From the NCBI RefSeq assembly GCF_944325745.1, contig NZ_CALVBG010000002.1, positions 1 to 51,170 of the forward strand: a stretch of DNA of 51,170 bases. Direction: 5' to 3'. The position numbers and the translations under genes are program-made. Shown one piece after another: positions 7,927 through 16,229 of the stretch (the first letter of the stretch is position 1; every line of letters starts with the position of its first letter). The notes below the pieces were generated by a model, which had not been told where the DNA came from, did not search any database, and was given only the letters and a program-made list of their open reading frames with translations. This DNA is from an uncultured Faecalicoccus sp. Lineage in GTDB: Bacteria; Bacillota_I; Bacilli_A; Erysipelotrichales; Erysipelotrichaceae.

Positions 7927-8877
7927 ATAGATCCACTGACAATCGCCAGTGACCTTGACTTCTCCACTACCCGCGGTAATAAAGATCGTATCGCCTTTTT
8001 GAAGTTCCAGTTTTGTATCCTGGTTTTCCACCACGGCACTGCCTTCCACCAACACCAGGGCTCCAAAACTTTCTTCATCCACTGGGATCGATGTGGATCC
8101 TTTTAATGTCGTTTCAAAGCTTGTAAAGTAATCGCATGTCCCGAGCATGACCGTAGAAGTGGTTTCATCGCTGACAGGTTCTCCCACCGGTTTGAAATCC
8201 GATTCGATCGGATCCAGATTGGAAACATCGATGGCCTTATCGATATGCAGTTCACGTGGTTTCCCGTCTTTTCCCACACGCCCAAAATCATACACACGAT
8301 AGGTCGAATTGGAATTCTGCTGGATCTCACAAAGTGTCGTTCCTGCTCCGATCGCATGGATCGTACCTGCCTGGATAAAGAAGACATCGCCTTTGTGTAC
8401 CGGTACTTCTTTGAGGACTTCTAAGATCGTATTATCTTCGATGCGCTGACGGAATTCTTCTTTCGTGATCGAACGATTGACCCCGAAATATAAAGTAGCT
8501 CCTGGTTCGCAATCCAAGATATACCACATTTCTGTTTTTCCGTATTCTTTTTCAACCCGCAATGCATATTCATTATCAGGATGCACCTGGATCGACAGCG
8601 GCTGCTTTGAATCGATGAATTTGATCAACATCGGGAAGAATTCAAACTCTTTTCCTTTTGTTCCCAAACAGTCCTTTCCTAAAGCATCAATGTATTCTGT
8701 CAAGGTTTTTCCGGCATACTCACCCGTTAAAACGATGCTGGGTCCATCCGGATGCGTAGAGACTTCCCAACTTTCGGCTACAATATCCAGATCGCTTTTC
8801 TTTCCGTATTTTTCCTTTAAATTTGTACCGCCCCAAATATAATCTTTATAAGCAGGGCCTAGTTTTACAATTGGCAT
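7915..8877 (-). CDS. manA: Mannose-6-phosphate isomerase, class I
   Basis: ManA interconverts mannose-6-phosphate and fructose-6-phosphate, linking mannose use to glycolysis. The 320-residue cupin enzyme shows the zinc ligands in QVHPDNEYA and the later FFIQAGTIHAIGAGTTLCEIQ, and the substrate-site RVYDFGR. Length matches the short Bacillota type. An upstream in-frame ATG at 8916 exists, but the ATG at 8877 follows AGGAGTGAAATC and gives the family start MPIVKLGPAYKDYIWGG. The -10 TATAAT (8905-8910 on the minus strand) fits a promoter with a short leader. It is the first gene of its unit. Confidence 0.94.
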   Translation of the reverse strand: MPIVKLGPAYKDYIWGGTNLKEKYGKKSDLDIVAESWEVSTHPDGPSIVLTGEYAGKTLTEYIDALGKDCLGTKGKEFEFFPMLIKFIDSKQPLSIQVHPDNEYALRVEKEYGKTEMWYILDCEPGATLYFGVNRSITKEEFRQRIEDNTILEVLKEVPVHKGDVFFIQAGTIHAIGAGTTLCEIQQNSNSTYRVYDFGRVGKDGKPRELHIDKAIDVSNLDPIESDFKPVGEPVSDETTSTVMLGTCDYFTSFETTLKGSTSIPVDEESFGALVLVEGSAVVENQDTKLELQKGDTIFITAGSGEVKVTGDCQWIYSRV

Positions 8878-8904
8878 GATTTCACTCCTGTTCTCATCGG
8901 CTTT

Positions 8905-8937
8905 ATTATAAATCATTTTTCTAAATCGTGGTATGAT
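8905..8937. promoter_or_regulatory. Divergent promoters: manA (minus) and C-N hydrolase (plus, leaderless candidate)
   Basis: Minus strand: TATAAT at 8910-8905, about 27 bases before the manA ATG. Plus strand: extended -10 TGG-TATGAT (8929-8937); the ATG at 8944 starts six bases after it, leaving no room for a ribosome site. Confidence 0.6.
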
Positions 8938-8943
8938 AAAACT

Positions 8944-9735
8944 ATGAAAATCGGCATGATCCAGGTCCGTGTCCGTGATGACCTCAGCGAAAATCTAGAT
9001 CAGGTAAAAACCTTGGCCAAAAAGTGTATAGAAAACCATGCGGACATCCTGGTTTTCCCAGAAATATGGAATTGCCCGTATACGAATGAAAAGATCTGCC
9101 AGAGTGTTCCCTCTTATGATCCGTGTGCCCATTTGATGCGCTCAATCTCACAAACGGGACAATGTCTGGTCGTTGCCGGCACTTTGGCCCATAAGATCGA
9201 TCAAAAGATCTATAACGAGTGTCTGATCTTTGATCATGGAGAACAGATTGGGGCTTATCAAAAAACACATCTGTTTGAGATCCATACCAATCATACGGAT
9301 TATCAGGAAAAAGATGTGTTTACGCCCGGGAATTCTCTTTGTACATTTCCTACTTTATGGGGAACCATGGGTGTCTTGATCTGTTACGACATCCGCTTTC
9401 CAGAAATGACGCGGCGGTTGGCCCAGGCAGGGGCCCAGATCATCTTTTGCCCGGCCGCCTTTAATAAACAAGTCACGCAAGCCCACTGGACCCCGCTTTT
9501 TCAAACGCGGGCCATGGAAAACCAAGTGTTTATGGTCGGGGTCAATCCGGCCCAATATCAATTTGACAATTTTGAAAGTTTTGGTCACTCAATCATCACC
9601 GATCCCTTTGGAAAGATCGTTTATCAAATGGATGAAAAAGAACCTGTGGCCATCGTCGATATTGACTTAAACCGAATCCAGCAGATTCGAGACCGCATGC
9701 CGTTTTGGAAGATTCGCAGAACGGATCTGTATTAA
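8944..9735 (+). CDS. Carbon-nitrogen hydrolase (nitrilase superfamily, omega-amidase/NIT2-like)
   Basis: The 263-residue protein carries the complete Glu-Lys-Cys triad of the superfamily: Glu40 in FPEIW, Lys107 in YQKTHLF and Cys147 in LICYDIRFPE. YDIRFPEM and the length are closest to the NIT2/omega-amidase group, which hydrolyses alpha-ketoglutaramate or related amides; this substrate is an inference. No Shine-Dalgarno precedes ATG and the extended -10 ends six bases upstream, so the mRNA may be leaderless. The P1-type peptidase follows 17 bases on and is probably co-transcribed. Confidence 0.88.
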   Translation: MKIGMIQVRVRDDLSENLDQVKTLAKKCIENHADILVFPEIWNCPYTNEKICQSVPSYDPCAHLMRSISQTGQCLVVAGTLAHKIDQKIYNECLIFDHGEQIGAYQKTHLFEIHTNHTDYQEKDVFTPGNSLCTFPTLWGTMGVLICYDIRFPEMTRRLAQAGAQIIFCPAAFNKQVTQAHWTPLFQTRAMENQVFMVGVNPAQYQFDNFESFGHSIITDPFGKIVYQMDEKEPVAIVDIDLNRIQQIRDRMPFWKIRRTDLY

Positions 9736-9752
9736 ACAAGGAGAAGAAACAA

Positions 9753-10724
9753 ATGAAAGAGATCGCAATTCAGGAATTAGAAGATTTTAAGATCGGCCAC
9801 GCTCAAGATCTGGAAAAAGGCACCGGCTGTACCGTGATCATCTGTGAACAAGGTGCCACCGCCGGCGTAGATGTCCGCGGTGGAGGTCCTGCCACCCGTG
9901 AAACCGACCTTTTGAATCCCAAAAATATGGTCCAGCAGATCCATGCCGTAACTTTGGCGGGTGGAAGTGCTTTTGGCTTAGAGGCCAGCTGCGGGGTCAT
10001 GGACTATTTGAGTGAACATCAGATTGGTTTTGATATGAAAGGCATTACGATCCCCATCGTATCTGGCGCTTGTTTATTTGACTGCAGCGTTTCCGATCCT
10101 AAGGCATACCCTTCCAAAAAAATGGGGTACCAGGCTTGTGAAAATGCTCAAACCCATCAGCCCCAACAAGGATGTGTCGGCGCCGGCACAGGGGCAAGTG
10201 TAGGTAAATTTATCGGTTTTGACAAAGCCATGAAATCCGGCTTAGGAATCGCCGCTTATCAAGTTGGCGATCTAAAATTAGCGGCAATCGTGGCTGTCAA
10301 TGCGTGCGGCGATGTCTACTTTGAAAATTCCAATCGACCCATCGCCGGAATCTATGACTATCAAAAACAATGCCGGATCTCGACAACGGACTGGATATTG
10401 GAAAACGAACCTATTGTAGAGTCTTGCGGCATGAATACGACGATCGGCTGCATCATCACAAATGCCAATCTTTCTAAAGCCCAAATCAATAAAGTGGCTT
10501 CCATGGCTCATAACGGATATGCACGAACGATTCGACCGGTCCACACCTCCAGTGACGGGGATACGATCTTTGCGATGGCTTCCGGAAAAGTAGAAGCAGA
10601 ACCCGATATCGTCGGTGTTCTGGCTGCCAAAGCCATGGCAAAAGCCATCGAAAATGCCTGCGTCAAGGCTACCCCTCTCTACGGCCTTACAACGTATTCC
10701 GAAATCCAAGAAAAAAGCGTCTAG
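9753..10724 (+). CDS. P1 (S58/DmpA-like) family aminopeptidase
   Basis: Members are N-terminal nucleophile-type enzymes that self-cleave and act as aminopeptidases or beta-peptidyl aminopeptidases. The 323-residue protein shows GVDVRGGGPATRETDLL at about 35-51, the AVTLAGGSAFGLEA segment, GCVGAGTGASVGK, and NTTIGCIITNA at about 231-241, where the first Thr/Ser of the small subunit is the expected nucleophile. The ATG at 9753 follows AAGGAGAAG; the open frame begins 48 bases earlier inside the hydrolase. There is no signal peptide, so it acts in the cytoplasm. Its TAG overlaps the TAG of the convergent PHP gene. Confidence 0.88.
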   Translation: MKEIAIQELEDFKIGHAQDLEKGTGCTVIICEQGATAGVDVRGGGPATRETDLLNPKNMVQQIHAVTLAGGSAFGLEASCGVMDYLSEHQIGFDMKGITIPIVSGACLFDCSVSDPKAYPSKKMGYQACENAQTHQPQQGCVGAGTGASVGKFIGFDKAMKSGLGIAAYQVGDLKLAAIVAVNACGDVYFENSNRPIAGIYDYQKQCRISTTDWILENEPIVESCGMNTTIGCIITNANLSKAQINKVASMAHNGYARTIRPVHTSSDGDTIFAMASGKVEAEPDIVGVLAAKAMAKAIENACVKATPLYGLTTYSEIQEKSV

Positions 10725-10753
10725 AGACCAAACTGGTCAATAGGCGCTTCTTT
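10711..10753. terminator. Shared bidirectional terminator holding both stop codons
   Basis: AAGCGTCTA (10715-10723) pairs with TAGGCGCTT (10741-10749), with an inner GACCA-AAC-TGGTC stem. On the minus strand it ends in six T; on the plus strand in CTTCTTT. The palindrome CTAG at 10721-10724 supplies the stop of both convergent genes. Confidence 0.75.
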
Positions 10754-11545
10754 AAATCCTTCCGGTGTCAAAACCATCATCGAAGTAAAACCAATATCGC
10801 GAATCTGTTTCAGTGACTCCGCATAGTGGCAATCTAACATGTGGCAATCATGACAATCGCTGTTCAATATAATTTTTCCTCCCTTTTGGAAGAGATATTC
10901 CAGCAAGCTTTTGTGCGGATACGGATGTTTGCGATAGCCTCGCGAGATTGCCCCGGTATTGATCTCAAAGATCTTTCCGGCCTGAACCAAAACATCGATG
11001 CATGCTTGGGCATAGCTCAAATAAGCTGGATCCGTAAATGAAAGATAGTGTTCATCTTCATTGAATTTCATCAACAGATCCAAATGTCCTACAATATCCA
11101 CTTCTTCAAATTGTGCTAGTTTTTGAAGATCTTCATAGTAATCCTTGGCATAGGAAAGAAAATCTCCACCGTACAAATCTGTGATCTCATCGGTCATCGC
11201 TTGTGAATAATCTACATTTTTAACTTGGTTTTTTACCTGGATAAAATGCTTGCTGCCAATCACAAAATCATAAGGATCTTTCGAAGGAATCCGCTGCGTC
11301 ATATCTTCTTCGATACCGACATAGATCTGGATCTGATCTTTATACTTCTCTTTTGCCGCTAAGATCTCCTTTCGATAAGAAACCAGATCTTCTTCTTTCA
11401 TCGCAACCTCATCGTATCGACAAGGTCCATGTCCGGAGAATCCTAAAATCGTAAATCCTTTCTGGATCGCCGTTTGCACCATTTGGTCGATCGTGTCTTT
11501 GCCGTCACAATAAACACTATGCGTGTGTAGATTCTGTTTGATCAT
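10721..11545 (-). CDS. PHP-domain phosphatase, histidinol-phosphatase (HisK) type
   Basis: The 274-residue protein has the four PHP metal motifs in order: HTHSVYCDG at 7-15, FSGHGPC, GIEEDM with HFI, GHLDLL, and NSDCHDC near the end. This matches the HisK-type histidinol-phosphate phosphatase. No other his gene is in the window, so the true substrate might be another phosphomonoester. The start lies 29 bases inside the end of the tyrosine phosphatase gene, so the two phosphatases form one unit. Its stop shares CTAG with the opposite gene. Confidence 0.85.
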   Translation of the reverse strand: MIKQNLHTHSVYCDGKDTIDQMVQTAIQKGFTILGFSGHGPCRYDEVAMKEEDLVSYRKEILAAKEKYKDQIQIYVGIEEDMTQRIPSKDPYDFVIGSKHFIQVKNQVKNVDYSQAMTDEITDLYGGDFLSYAKDYYEDLQKLAQFEEVDIVGHLDLLMKFNEDEHYLSFTDPAYLSYAQACIDVLVQAGKIFEINTGAISRGYRKHPYPHKSLLEYLFQKGGKIILNSDCHDCHMLDCHYAESLKQIRDIGFTSMMVLTPEGFKEAPIDQFGL

Positions 11546-11981
11546 TTGTGATCCTTTCTAACCATTCTTGACAACCTTGAACGATATCTTGGTAAGCTGT
11601 TTCAAAATCATCTGTATACCAGGGATCTGCCACATCCCGATCCGCCAACAAAGAATAGACTTTCTGTTGCGGATCCATCTTAAACAATCGTTTTAGATTC
11701 TGATGATTCCAGCGATCCATCCCGATGATATAATCCCATTTCCCATATTCGTCAAAACGAACCTGACGGGCCTGGCGGCAAGAAAAAGGAATTCCCTTTT
11801 CTTTCAATTTCCGTTGAGCAGGAGGATAGATATCCCGTCCAATCTCTTCGGTACTCGTTGCCGCCGAAGCAATCAAGAATTGATCTTGGATTCCTTTTTG
11901 GGCAATCAAGTCTTTAAAAATATATTCCGCCATCGGCGAACGGCAGATATTGCCGTGGCAGACAAACAATATTTTGATCAT
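11517..11981 (-). CDS. Low-molecular-weight protein tyrosine phosphatase
   Basis: The N-terminus IKILFVCHGNICRSPMAE holds the P-loop Cys8-x5-Arg14-Ser that forms the cysteinyl-phosphate, and DVADPWYTDD near residue 115 supplies the general acid Asp. At 154 residues it has the family length. AAAGAGGAATAAACT precedes the ATG and a TATAAT stands about 24 bases before it on the minus strand. No tyrosine kinase gene is nearby; substrates are unknown. It overlaps the PHP phosphatase gene downstream. Confidence 0.93.
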   Translation of the reverse strand: MIKILFVCHGNICRSPMAEYIFKDLIAQKGIQDQFLIASAATSTEEIGRDIYPPAQRKLKEKGIPFSCRQARQVRFDEYGKWDYIIGMDRWNHQNLKRLFKMDPQQKVYSLLADRDVADPWYTDDFETAYQDIVQGCQEWLERITNDQTESTHA

Positions 11982-12058
11982 AGTTTATTCCTCTTTTTGT
12001 TCATTATATTTCTTTTTTGTGATTTTCAAAAGAAGGAGTCCGTTTTTTTACCAACACT

Positions 12059-13390
12059 TTACACTTTTTTCAAAGCATGCCGATAGAGCCAGAAAGAAAG
12101 GCCGGCGCTGATCACTTCCGTGATCCAGAAGGCATGCCAAACTCCGGTCGCTCCCAAAAGGCGGGACAAAACAAACGCAATCGGCAAGATCAAAACCACA
12201 TACCGCAATAAAGAGATCATCAAAGAAGGTACCCCTTTGCCTAATCCTTCCAAAGAACCGCAGGAGATCACCGATAAAGATGAAATCACAAAACCAAGAC
12301 TGATCAAGCGTAAGGCCAAACTGCCCACCTGGATCGTTTGCGGATTTGACGAAAACAATCCAATCAATTTTTCCGGGATTCCCCAGCACAGAATCGTTCC
12401 CAGCACCATGATGCCTACCGACAACAAAAAAGCGGTTCGATAAATGGCATGCACTCGCTGCATCTCTTGCGCCCCATAGTTATAACCAATGATCGGCCGC
12501 ATGCCCTGAACGATCCCGTTCACCGGCAAATACAGAAAGGTCTGCAGTTTATAATACACGCCAAGCACCAAGATATAGACCGAAGAGAAAGCCGCTAAAA
12601 TGATATTGAGACAAGAGATCAATAATGATGGAAGAGCAAGATTCAAAGTGGCAGGGATCCCCACGGCATACATTTTTTTGACCAGACTCCAGCCCATCCC
12701 CTTTTGAGGAATCCGGATATGAACGGGAAAGTTTCCAAACTTGTAACAGATCAGATAGATCAATACGCCGATCGTCTGTCCAATTCCCGTAGCCCAGGCC
12801 GCTCCCTCGATTCCCATTTGCGGAAATGGTCCCCAACCAAAAATCAAAATCGGATCCAAAACAATGTTGATGATGCATCCCGACAACATACAGATCATCG
12901 TAATCATCATCTTTCCCGAAGCTTGAAAGATCTTTTCCATCGCCATGGATACGGCAATAAATACCGAAAAGCCAAAAGCGATCCGTGCATAGCGAACGCC
13001 CAGATCGATCACCAAAGCCTGACTAGTGAAACAACTCAAAAACCAGGGAATGATCCCTATGCATACGATCATCAACAAGATCCCGTGCATCCCATTACAG
13101 ATCAAGCTCCAGGAAGCAGCCGTATCGGCTTTCAGTTTGTTCTGGGCTCCCAAATGATACGCAATGACCGCATTGGCACCCACTGAAAAGCCAATCGTCA
13201 CCGCATTGATCAGATTCTGAATAGGAAAGACAAGGGACAGAGCCGTCATCGCATCTTCACTGATCTGAGCCACATAGTAACTATCCACGATATTATAAAG
13301 AGCCGAGACCATCATGGAAATGACCATGGGCAGCGACATCGAAAGAACAAGCGGCAATACCGGTCTTGTCTTCATAAACGATTGATTCAT
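12059..13390 (-). CDS. MATE-family multidrug exporter
   Basis: A 443-residue, 12-helix membrane protein in two related halves, typical of MATE antiporters that exchange cations for drugs or dyes. Landmarks are the N-terminal LVLSMSLPMVISMMVSALYN with the conserved YNIVDSYYVAQ stretch, IQNLINAVTIGFSVGANAVI, and in the second half the repeated NGIVQGMRPIIGYNYGA signature (GxQPxxGxNxGA type), closest to the MepA/NorM-like branch. The start follows AAAGGGG. A hairpin with T-run lies directly in front of the gene, with a promoter ahead of it. No clear terminator follows. Confidence 0.92.
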   Translation of the reverse strand: MNQSFMKTRPVLPLVLSMSLPMVISMMVSALYNIVDSYYVAQISEDAMTALSLVFPIQNLINAVTIGFSVGANAVIAYHLGAQNKLKADTAASWSLICNGMHGILLMIVCIGIIPWFLSCFTSQALVIDLGVRYARIAFGFSVFIAVSMAMEKIFQASGKMMITMICMLSGCIINIVLDPILIFGWGPFPQMGIEGAAWATGIGQTIGVLIYLICYKFGNFPVHIRIPQKGMGWSLVKKMYAVGIPATLNLALPSLLISCLNIILAAFSSVYILVLGVYYKLQTFLYLPVNGIVQGMRPIIGYNYGAQEMQRVHAIYRTAFLLSVGIMVLGTILCWGIPEKLIGLFSSNPQTIQVGSLALRLISLGFVISSLSVISCGSLEGLGKGVPSLMISLLRYVVLILPIAFVLSRLLGATGVWHAFWITEVISAGLSFWLYRHALKKV

Positions 13391-13411
13391 AAGATTTCCC
13401 CTTTCAAGCCA

Positions 13412-13455
13412 AAAAAAGAGCTATATCCTTCTTGAATTTCAAGAAAATATAGCTG
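13412..13455 (-). terminator. Hairpin and T-run between pfs and MATE gene (terminator or attenuator)
   Basis: On the minus strand AGCTATAT-TTTCTTGAA-ATTCAAGAA-GG-ATATAGCT forms a long stem and is followed by seven T. It closes the pfs operon but is also inside the leader made from the promoter at 13468-13496. Confidence 0.8.
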
Positions 13456-13467
13456 TTGCGCATCTTA

Positions 13468-13496
13468 TTTTTTCACAGTGTTCAGCGATTGTCAAT
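13468..13496 (-). promoter_or_regulatory. Promoter ahead of the MATE leader
   Basis: Consensus TTGACA (13496-13491), 17 bases, then AAAAAT (13473-13468) preceded by TGA as an extended -10. The -35 lies in the last codons of pfs. Start would be near 13461, upstream of the hairpin. Confidence 0.5.
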
Positions 13497-14174
13497 TACA
13501 GTTTTTTTCAGAAAACTTTCTACTAGATGACTGGACTGCTGACTCGCATGTTGAACGTATGTCGAAAATTCCATGGGATTGTCATGATGAACGGCTACAT
13601 CGCTGAGGGAGCGGATGATCACAAAAGGAACTTGAAAGGCATCTGCCACCTGCGCCAAGGCCCCGGCCTCCATTTCTGAACAGATAGAGTCCGGAAAATT
13701 CTTCATCAGTTTTTGAAAATCTTCTTCTTTGGCCATAAACAGATCTTGTGAGGCAATCGCTCCTACATGATAGCGAATCTGGTTTTCTTGGGCGGCTTCG
13801 ATTGCCTTTTGAATCAAATCCCGATGGGCATGATAACGCAAGCCCAATCCTTTTGGCCCATCCAGACTTGTCGTATCAAAATCCGCCTGGATCACATCGT
13901 CACTAATGACGATATCTAAGACTTCTTGCTCTTCTTTGAGCCCTCCGGCCGTTCCAATATTGATCAAAGCTTCCAGATCATGCGTCAAACAAAGAGCTGT
14001 GGTGACCATGGCAGCCCCGACCTTGCCAACTCCGCTCTTGCATAAGACCACTTCGACTCCGCCGCATGTCCCGTAGACAAAATCAAACAAGCCGATTTTC
14101 TTGGTGCTTTGGATCTGACATAATTTTTCGATGGCCTGGACTTCCACATCCATGGCGGCAATGATTCCTATCAT
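13482..14174 (-). CDS. mtnN: 5'-methylthioadenosine/S-adenosylhomocysteine nucleosidase
   Basis: Pfs/MtnN cleaves adenine from SAH and MTA, detoxifying SAH and feeding LuxS. The 230 residues from MIGIIAAMDVEVQAI include the N-terminal catalytic Glu11 (VEVQAI), INIGTAGGL for the ribose/phosphorylase fold, CSEMEAGALAQVA for the ribose-binding Met-Glu, and RSLSDVA with the catalytic Asp. The open frame extends 20 codons upstream, but the ATG at 14174 has AGGAGG seven bases before it and starts at the family start. It follows the yqeM-like gene by one base and ends the long operon before the terminator at 13412-13455. Confidence 0.96.
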   Translation of the reverse strand: MIGIIAAMDVEVQAIEKLCQIQSTKKIGLFDFVYGTCGGVEVVLCKSGVGKVGAAMVTTALCLTHDLEALINIGTAGGLKEEQEVLDIVISDDVIQADFDTTSLDGPKGLGLRYHAHRDLIQKAIEAAQENQIRYHVGAIASQDLFMAKEEDFQKLMKNFPDSICSEMEAGALAQVADAFQVPFVIIRSLSDVAVHHDNPMEFSTYVQHASQQSSHLVESFLKKTVIDNR

Positions 14175-14175
14175 C

Positions 14176-14877
14176 TTATTTCCTCCTGCATACAAAGAAG
14201 TATTTTTCTCCTTCCTGGATGCCTTCCTGATCAAAATCCGTCGTGATCTTTTCTATCGTAAAGTATGGTTTTAAAGTTTCGATCAGCCAGGCCGGATCAT
14301 ACACGCGCTGCATATGATGTTCCTGGATCACGGTTCCGTCTTCTTTATAAAAGGCAAAATCTTGATAGATCACATCTTCTTCACTGGTGATCGACCACTG
14401 ATAATCCACATCGAGAATATGGCCGGTTTCATTGAATTCTTCTTGAAACTCCTGCAGCCGATCCAGCGAGTGGGTATCAAAAAAGAAGAATCCCTGGTCG
14501 GTTAAATGGTCATAGACTTCCCGAAAAAAATCTTTGACTTCTTGCGGATCCAATAAATAGTTAAAGCTGTCACAAAGACAAAGGATGGCTTCATAATGCC
14601 CCAATCCGTGTAGATTGCGCATATCCTGGCAAAGATATTGGATCGATGAATTCTTATCTTTTTCCCTGGCTTGTTGGATCATCGACTCACTTTGATCCAA
14701 AGCCGTCATTTGATATCCTTTTTGCGATAGAACTTGTGTGATCTCGGCACTGCCGCAAGCCAATTCTAAGACTGAACAAGGAGCCGATGAGGCCATGATC
14801 CAATCGACCCACGCCAAAGTTGCCTGATCATCTTTGACCAAAGCATCATAATAATAGGCCAATGTATCATAGATCAT
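14176..14877 (-). CDS. SAM-dependent methyltransferase, YqeM-like
   Basis: A 233-residue class I methyltransferase. MIYDTLAYYYDAL starts the family; motif I is VLELACGSAEIT, followed by TALDQSESMI (acidic loop end) and AILCLCDSFNYL. The position after rsfS is that of B. subtilis yqeM, whose substrate is not firmly known. Two in-frame ATGs exist upstream in the rsfS gene; I choose 14877 because it gives the conserved start and overlaps rsfS by only 11 bases. pfs, which removes its SAH by-product, follows directly, and the pfs ribosome site is in its last codons. Confidence 0.85.
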   Translation of the reverse strand: MIYDTLAYYYDALVKDDQATLAWVDWIMASSAPCSVLELACGSAEITQVLSQKGYQMTALDQSESMIQQAREKDKNSSIQYLCQDMRNLHGLGHYEAILCLCDSFNYLLDPQEVKDFFREVYDHLTDQGFFFFDTHSLDRLQEFQEEFNETGHILDVDYQWSITSEEDVIYQDFAFYKEDGTVIQEHHMQRVYDPAWLIETLKPYFTIEKITTDFDQEGIQEGEKYFFVCRRK

Positions 14878-15205
14878 AGATTTCGACCGGAACATCCGCA
14901 TACAGACGGTCCAATCGATACACCTCTCTTTCCTGCTGGACAAACAGATGAACGACAACATCTTGCAGATCGATCAAGATCCAACGGGAATCCGCATCGC
15001 CTTCGATCCGCATCGGCGTTTGGATACCGGCTTCCTTCAAACGATCTTTGATGTTTTGACAAATCGCATTGTTTTGCCTTGTATTTGCCGTAGATGCGAC
15101 GATCATGTGATCCATGAAAGGCGTTAACGTGCGCGTATCATAATCGCGAATATCATATCCTTTTTTTTCGCTGATTGCCTTACAAACTATTTCACGAACT
15201 TCCAA
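14867..15205 (-). CDS. rsfS: Ribosome silencing factor RsfS
   Basis: RsfS binds L14 and blocks subunit joining when nutrients are scarce. The 112 residues show ISEKKGYDIRDYD, the conserved strand MDHMIVASTANTRQ and GDADSRWILIDLQDVVVHLF. No ATG is available at the family start: I place it at TTG 15205, five bases after the nadD/yqeK stop, with AAGGA in good position. The open frame runs 45 codons further upstream but those overlap the preceding gene and look unlike RsfS. It corresponds to B. subtilis yqeL in the same gene order. Confidence 0.88.
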   Translation of the reverse strand: MEVREIVCKAISEKKGYDIRDYDTRTLTPFMDHMIVASTANTRQNNAICQNIKDRLKEAGIQTPMRIEGDADSRWILIDLQDVVVHLFVQQEREVYRLDRLYADVPVEIYDL

Positions 15206-15209
15206 TTCT

Positions 15210-16229
15210 CTATTCCTTTCCTTCCAAATATTTTTGGTTTTCTTCTTTGACCATCCAGAACCCTTGTAGAAGGTCTTGTTTGACCAAATCGATCTGCTTC
15301 TGTACCGGATATCCTCGCAAAGGGTCCAACTTGTCCGCACAGAAAATGATCATCGCATAGGGGTCGGTACTGGTCCCTAATACATGATGATAGATCGCTT
15401 GTCGAATCTGGAAATCATGGATCCCAAAGATTCGATCCACGATCTCGCTGGCGACAAAACCATGCCAGACAGGACACGGATAGTGCATATTTTCCGGGCA
15501 AAGGATCTCCATCCATGGTTTCATTTCCGCTTCGGTCATATTCTTGGCAATATCATGAAAACAGCCAATCAAATAAGCACGATTGGGATCCAGATCATGA
15601 GCGCAGGCAAACTCTTCACAAAGCTTTGCCACGGAAAATGAATGAGCCACTCGTTTCGGTTTTAAGCGTTCCTCTAAAAAGCCCTTCAAATACAAACGAT
15701 GTTGATAGATATAATCCAGCACTTGCGGCGCCAGATAATTCAGTTTTTTTCCTCTTCGGATCTCGCTGCTGGAAACAGGCATGGGCACCATATGGATCCG
15801 CCGGATCGGATACGCCGTGTTGCCAAGTTTCCCATCCCGGTCAAAGCACACAAACTGCGCCAGACAAACCAAGGTATCCGGCTCTTTCCAGCGGTCGAAC
15901 TGTTCTAACTGGTCATTGCCGATCAGCCAAAAAAACTCATGGTCGGGATATCGTGCATGAAGTTCTTTTAAAGTATCGACCGTATAGCTTGTCCCTTCCC
16001 GCTCTAATTCGATCGTACAGACTTTATAATCCGGATAGGGTTCTAAAGCCATTTTCAACATGGCCAGACGATCTTGATCGTCGGTCAGCTGGCGATCTTT
16101 TAAAGGTGTTTTTTTTGTCGGCAGAAACCAAACTTGAGAAACCCCCAATTGTTCTTTGGCCTGATGAGCCATTTGAAGATGTCCCAAATGGACCGGGTCA
16201 AAAGAACCGCCTACGATTGCGACCTTCAT
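15210..16229 (-). CDS. nadD: NadD-YqeK fusion: nicotinate-nucleotide adenylyltransferase plus HD-domain Ap4A hydrolase
   Basis: Residues 1 to about 190 are NadD, which makes deamido-NAD: GGSFDPVHLGH (7-17) is the nucleotidyltransferase HxGH motif region, and VSSSEIRRGKK the second signature. From about residue 192 on an HD domain follows (RVAHSFSVAKL, CFHDIAKNM, YPCPVWHGFVAS, IFCADKLDP), matching YqeK, a hydrolase of diadenosine tetraphosphate. In B. subtilis these are separate neighbouring genes; here they are one 339-codon frame with no internal stop. The ATG overlaps the yhbY stop by four bases (ATGA). Similar fusions are known in mollicute relatives. Confidence 0.93.
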   Translation of the reverse strand: MKVAIVGGSFDPVHLGHLQMAHQAKEQLGVSQVWFLPTKKTPLKDRQLTDDQDRLAMLKMALEPYPDYKVCTIELEREGTSYTVDTLKELHARYPDHEFFWLIGNDQLEQFDRWKEPDTLVCLAQFVCFDRDGKLGNTAYPIRRIHMVPMPVSSSEIRRGKKLNYLAPQVLDYIYQHRLYLKGFLEERLKPKRVAHSFSVAKLCEEFACAHDLDPNRAYLIGCFHDIAKNMTEAEMKPWMEILCPENMHYPCPVWHGFVASEIVDRIFGIHDFQIRQAIYHHVLGTSTDPYAMIIFCADKLDPLRGYPVQKQIDLVKQDLLQGFWMVKEENQKYLEGKE

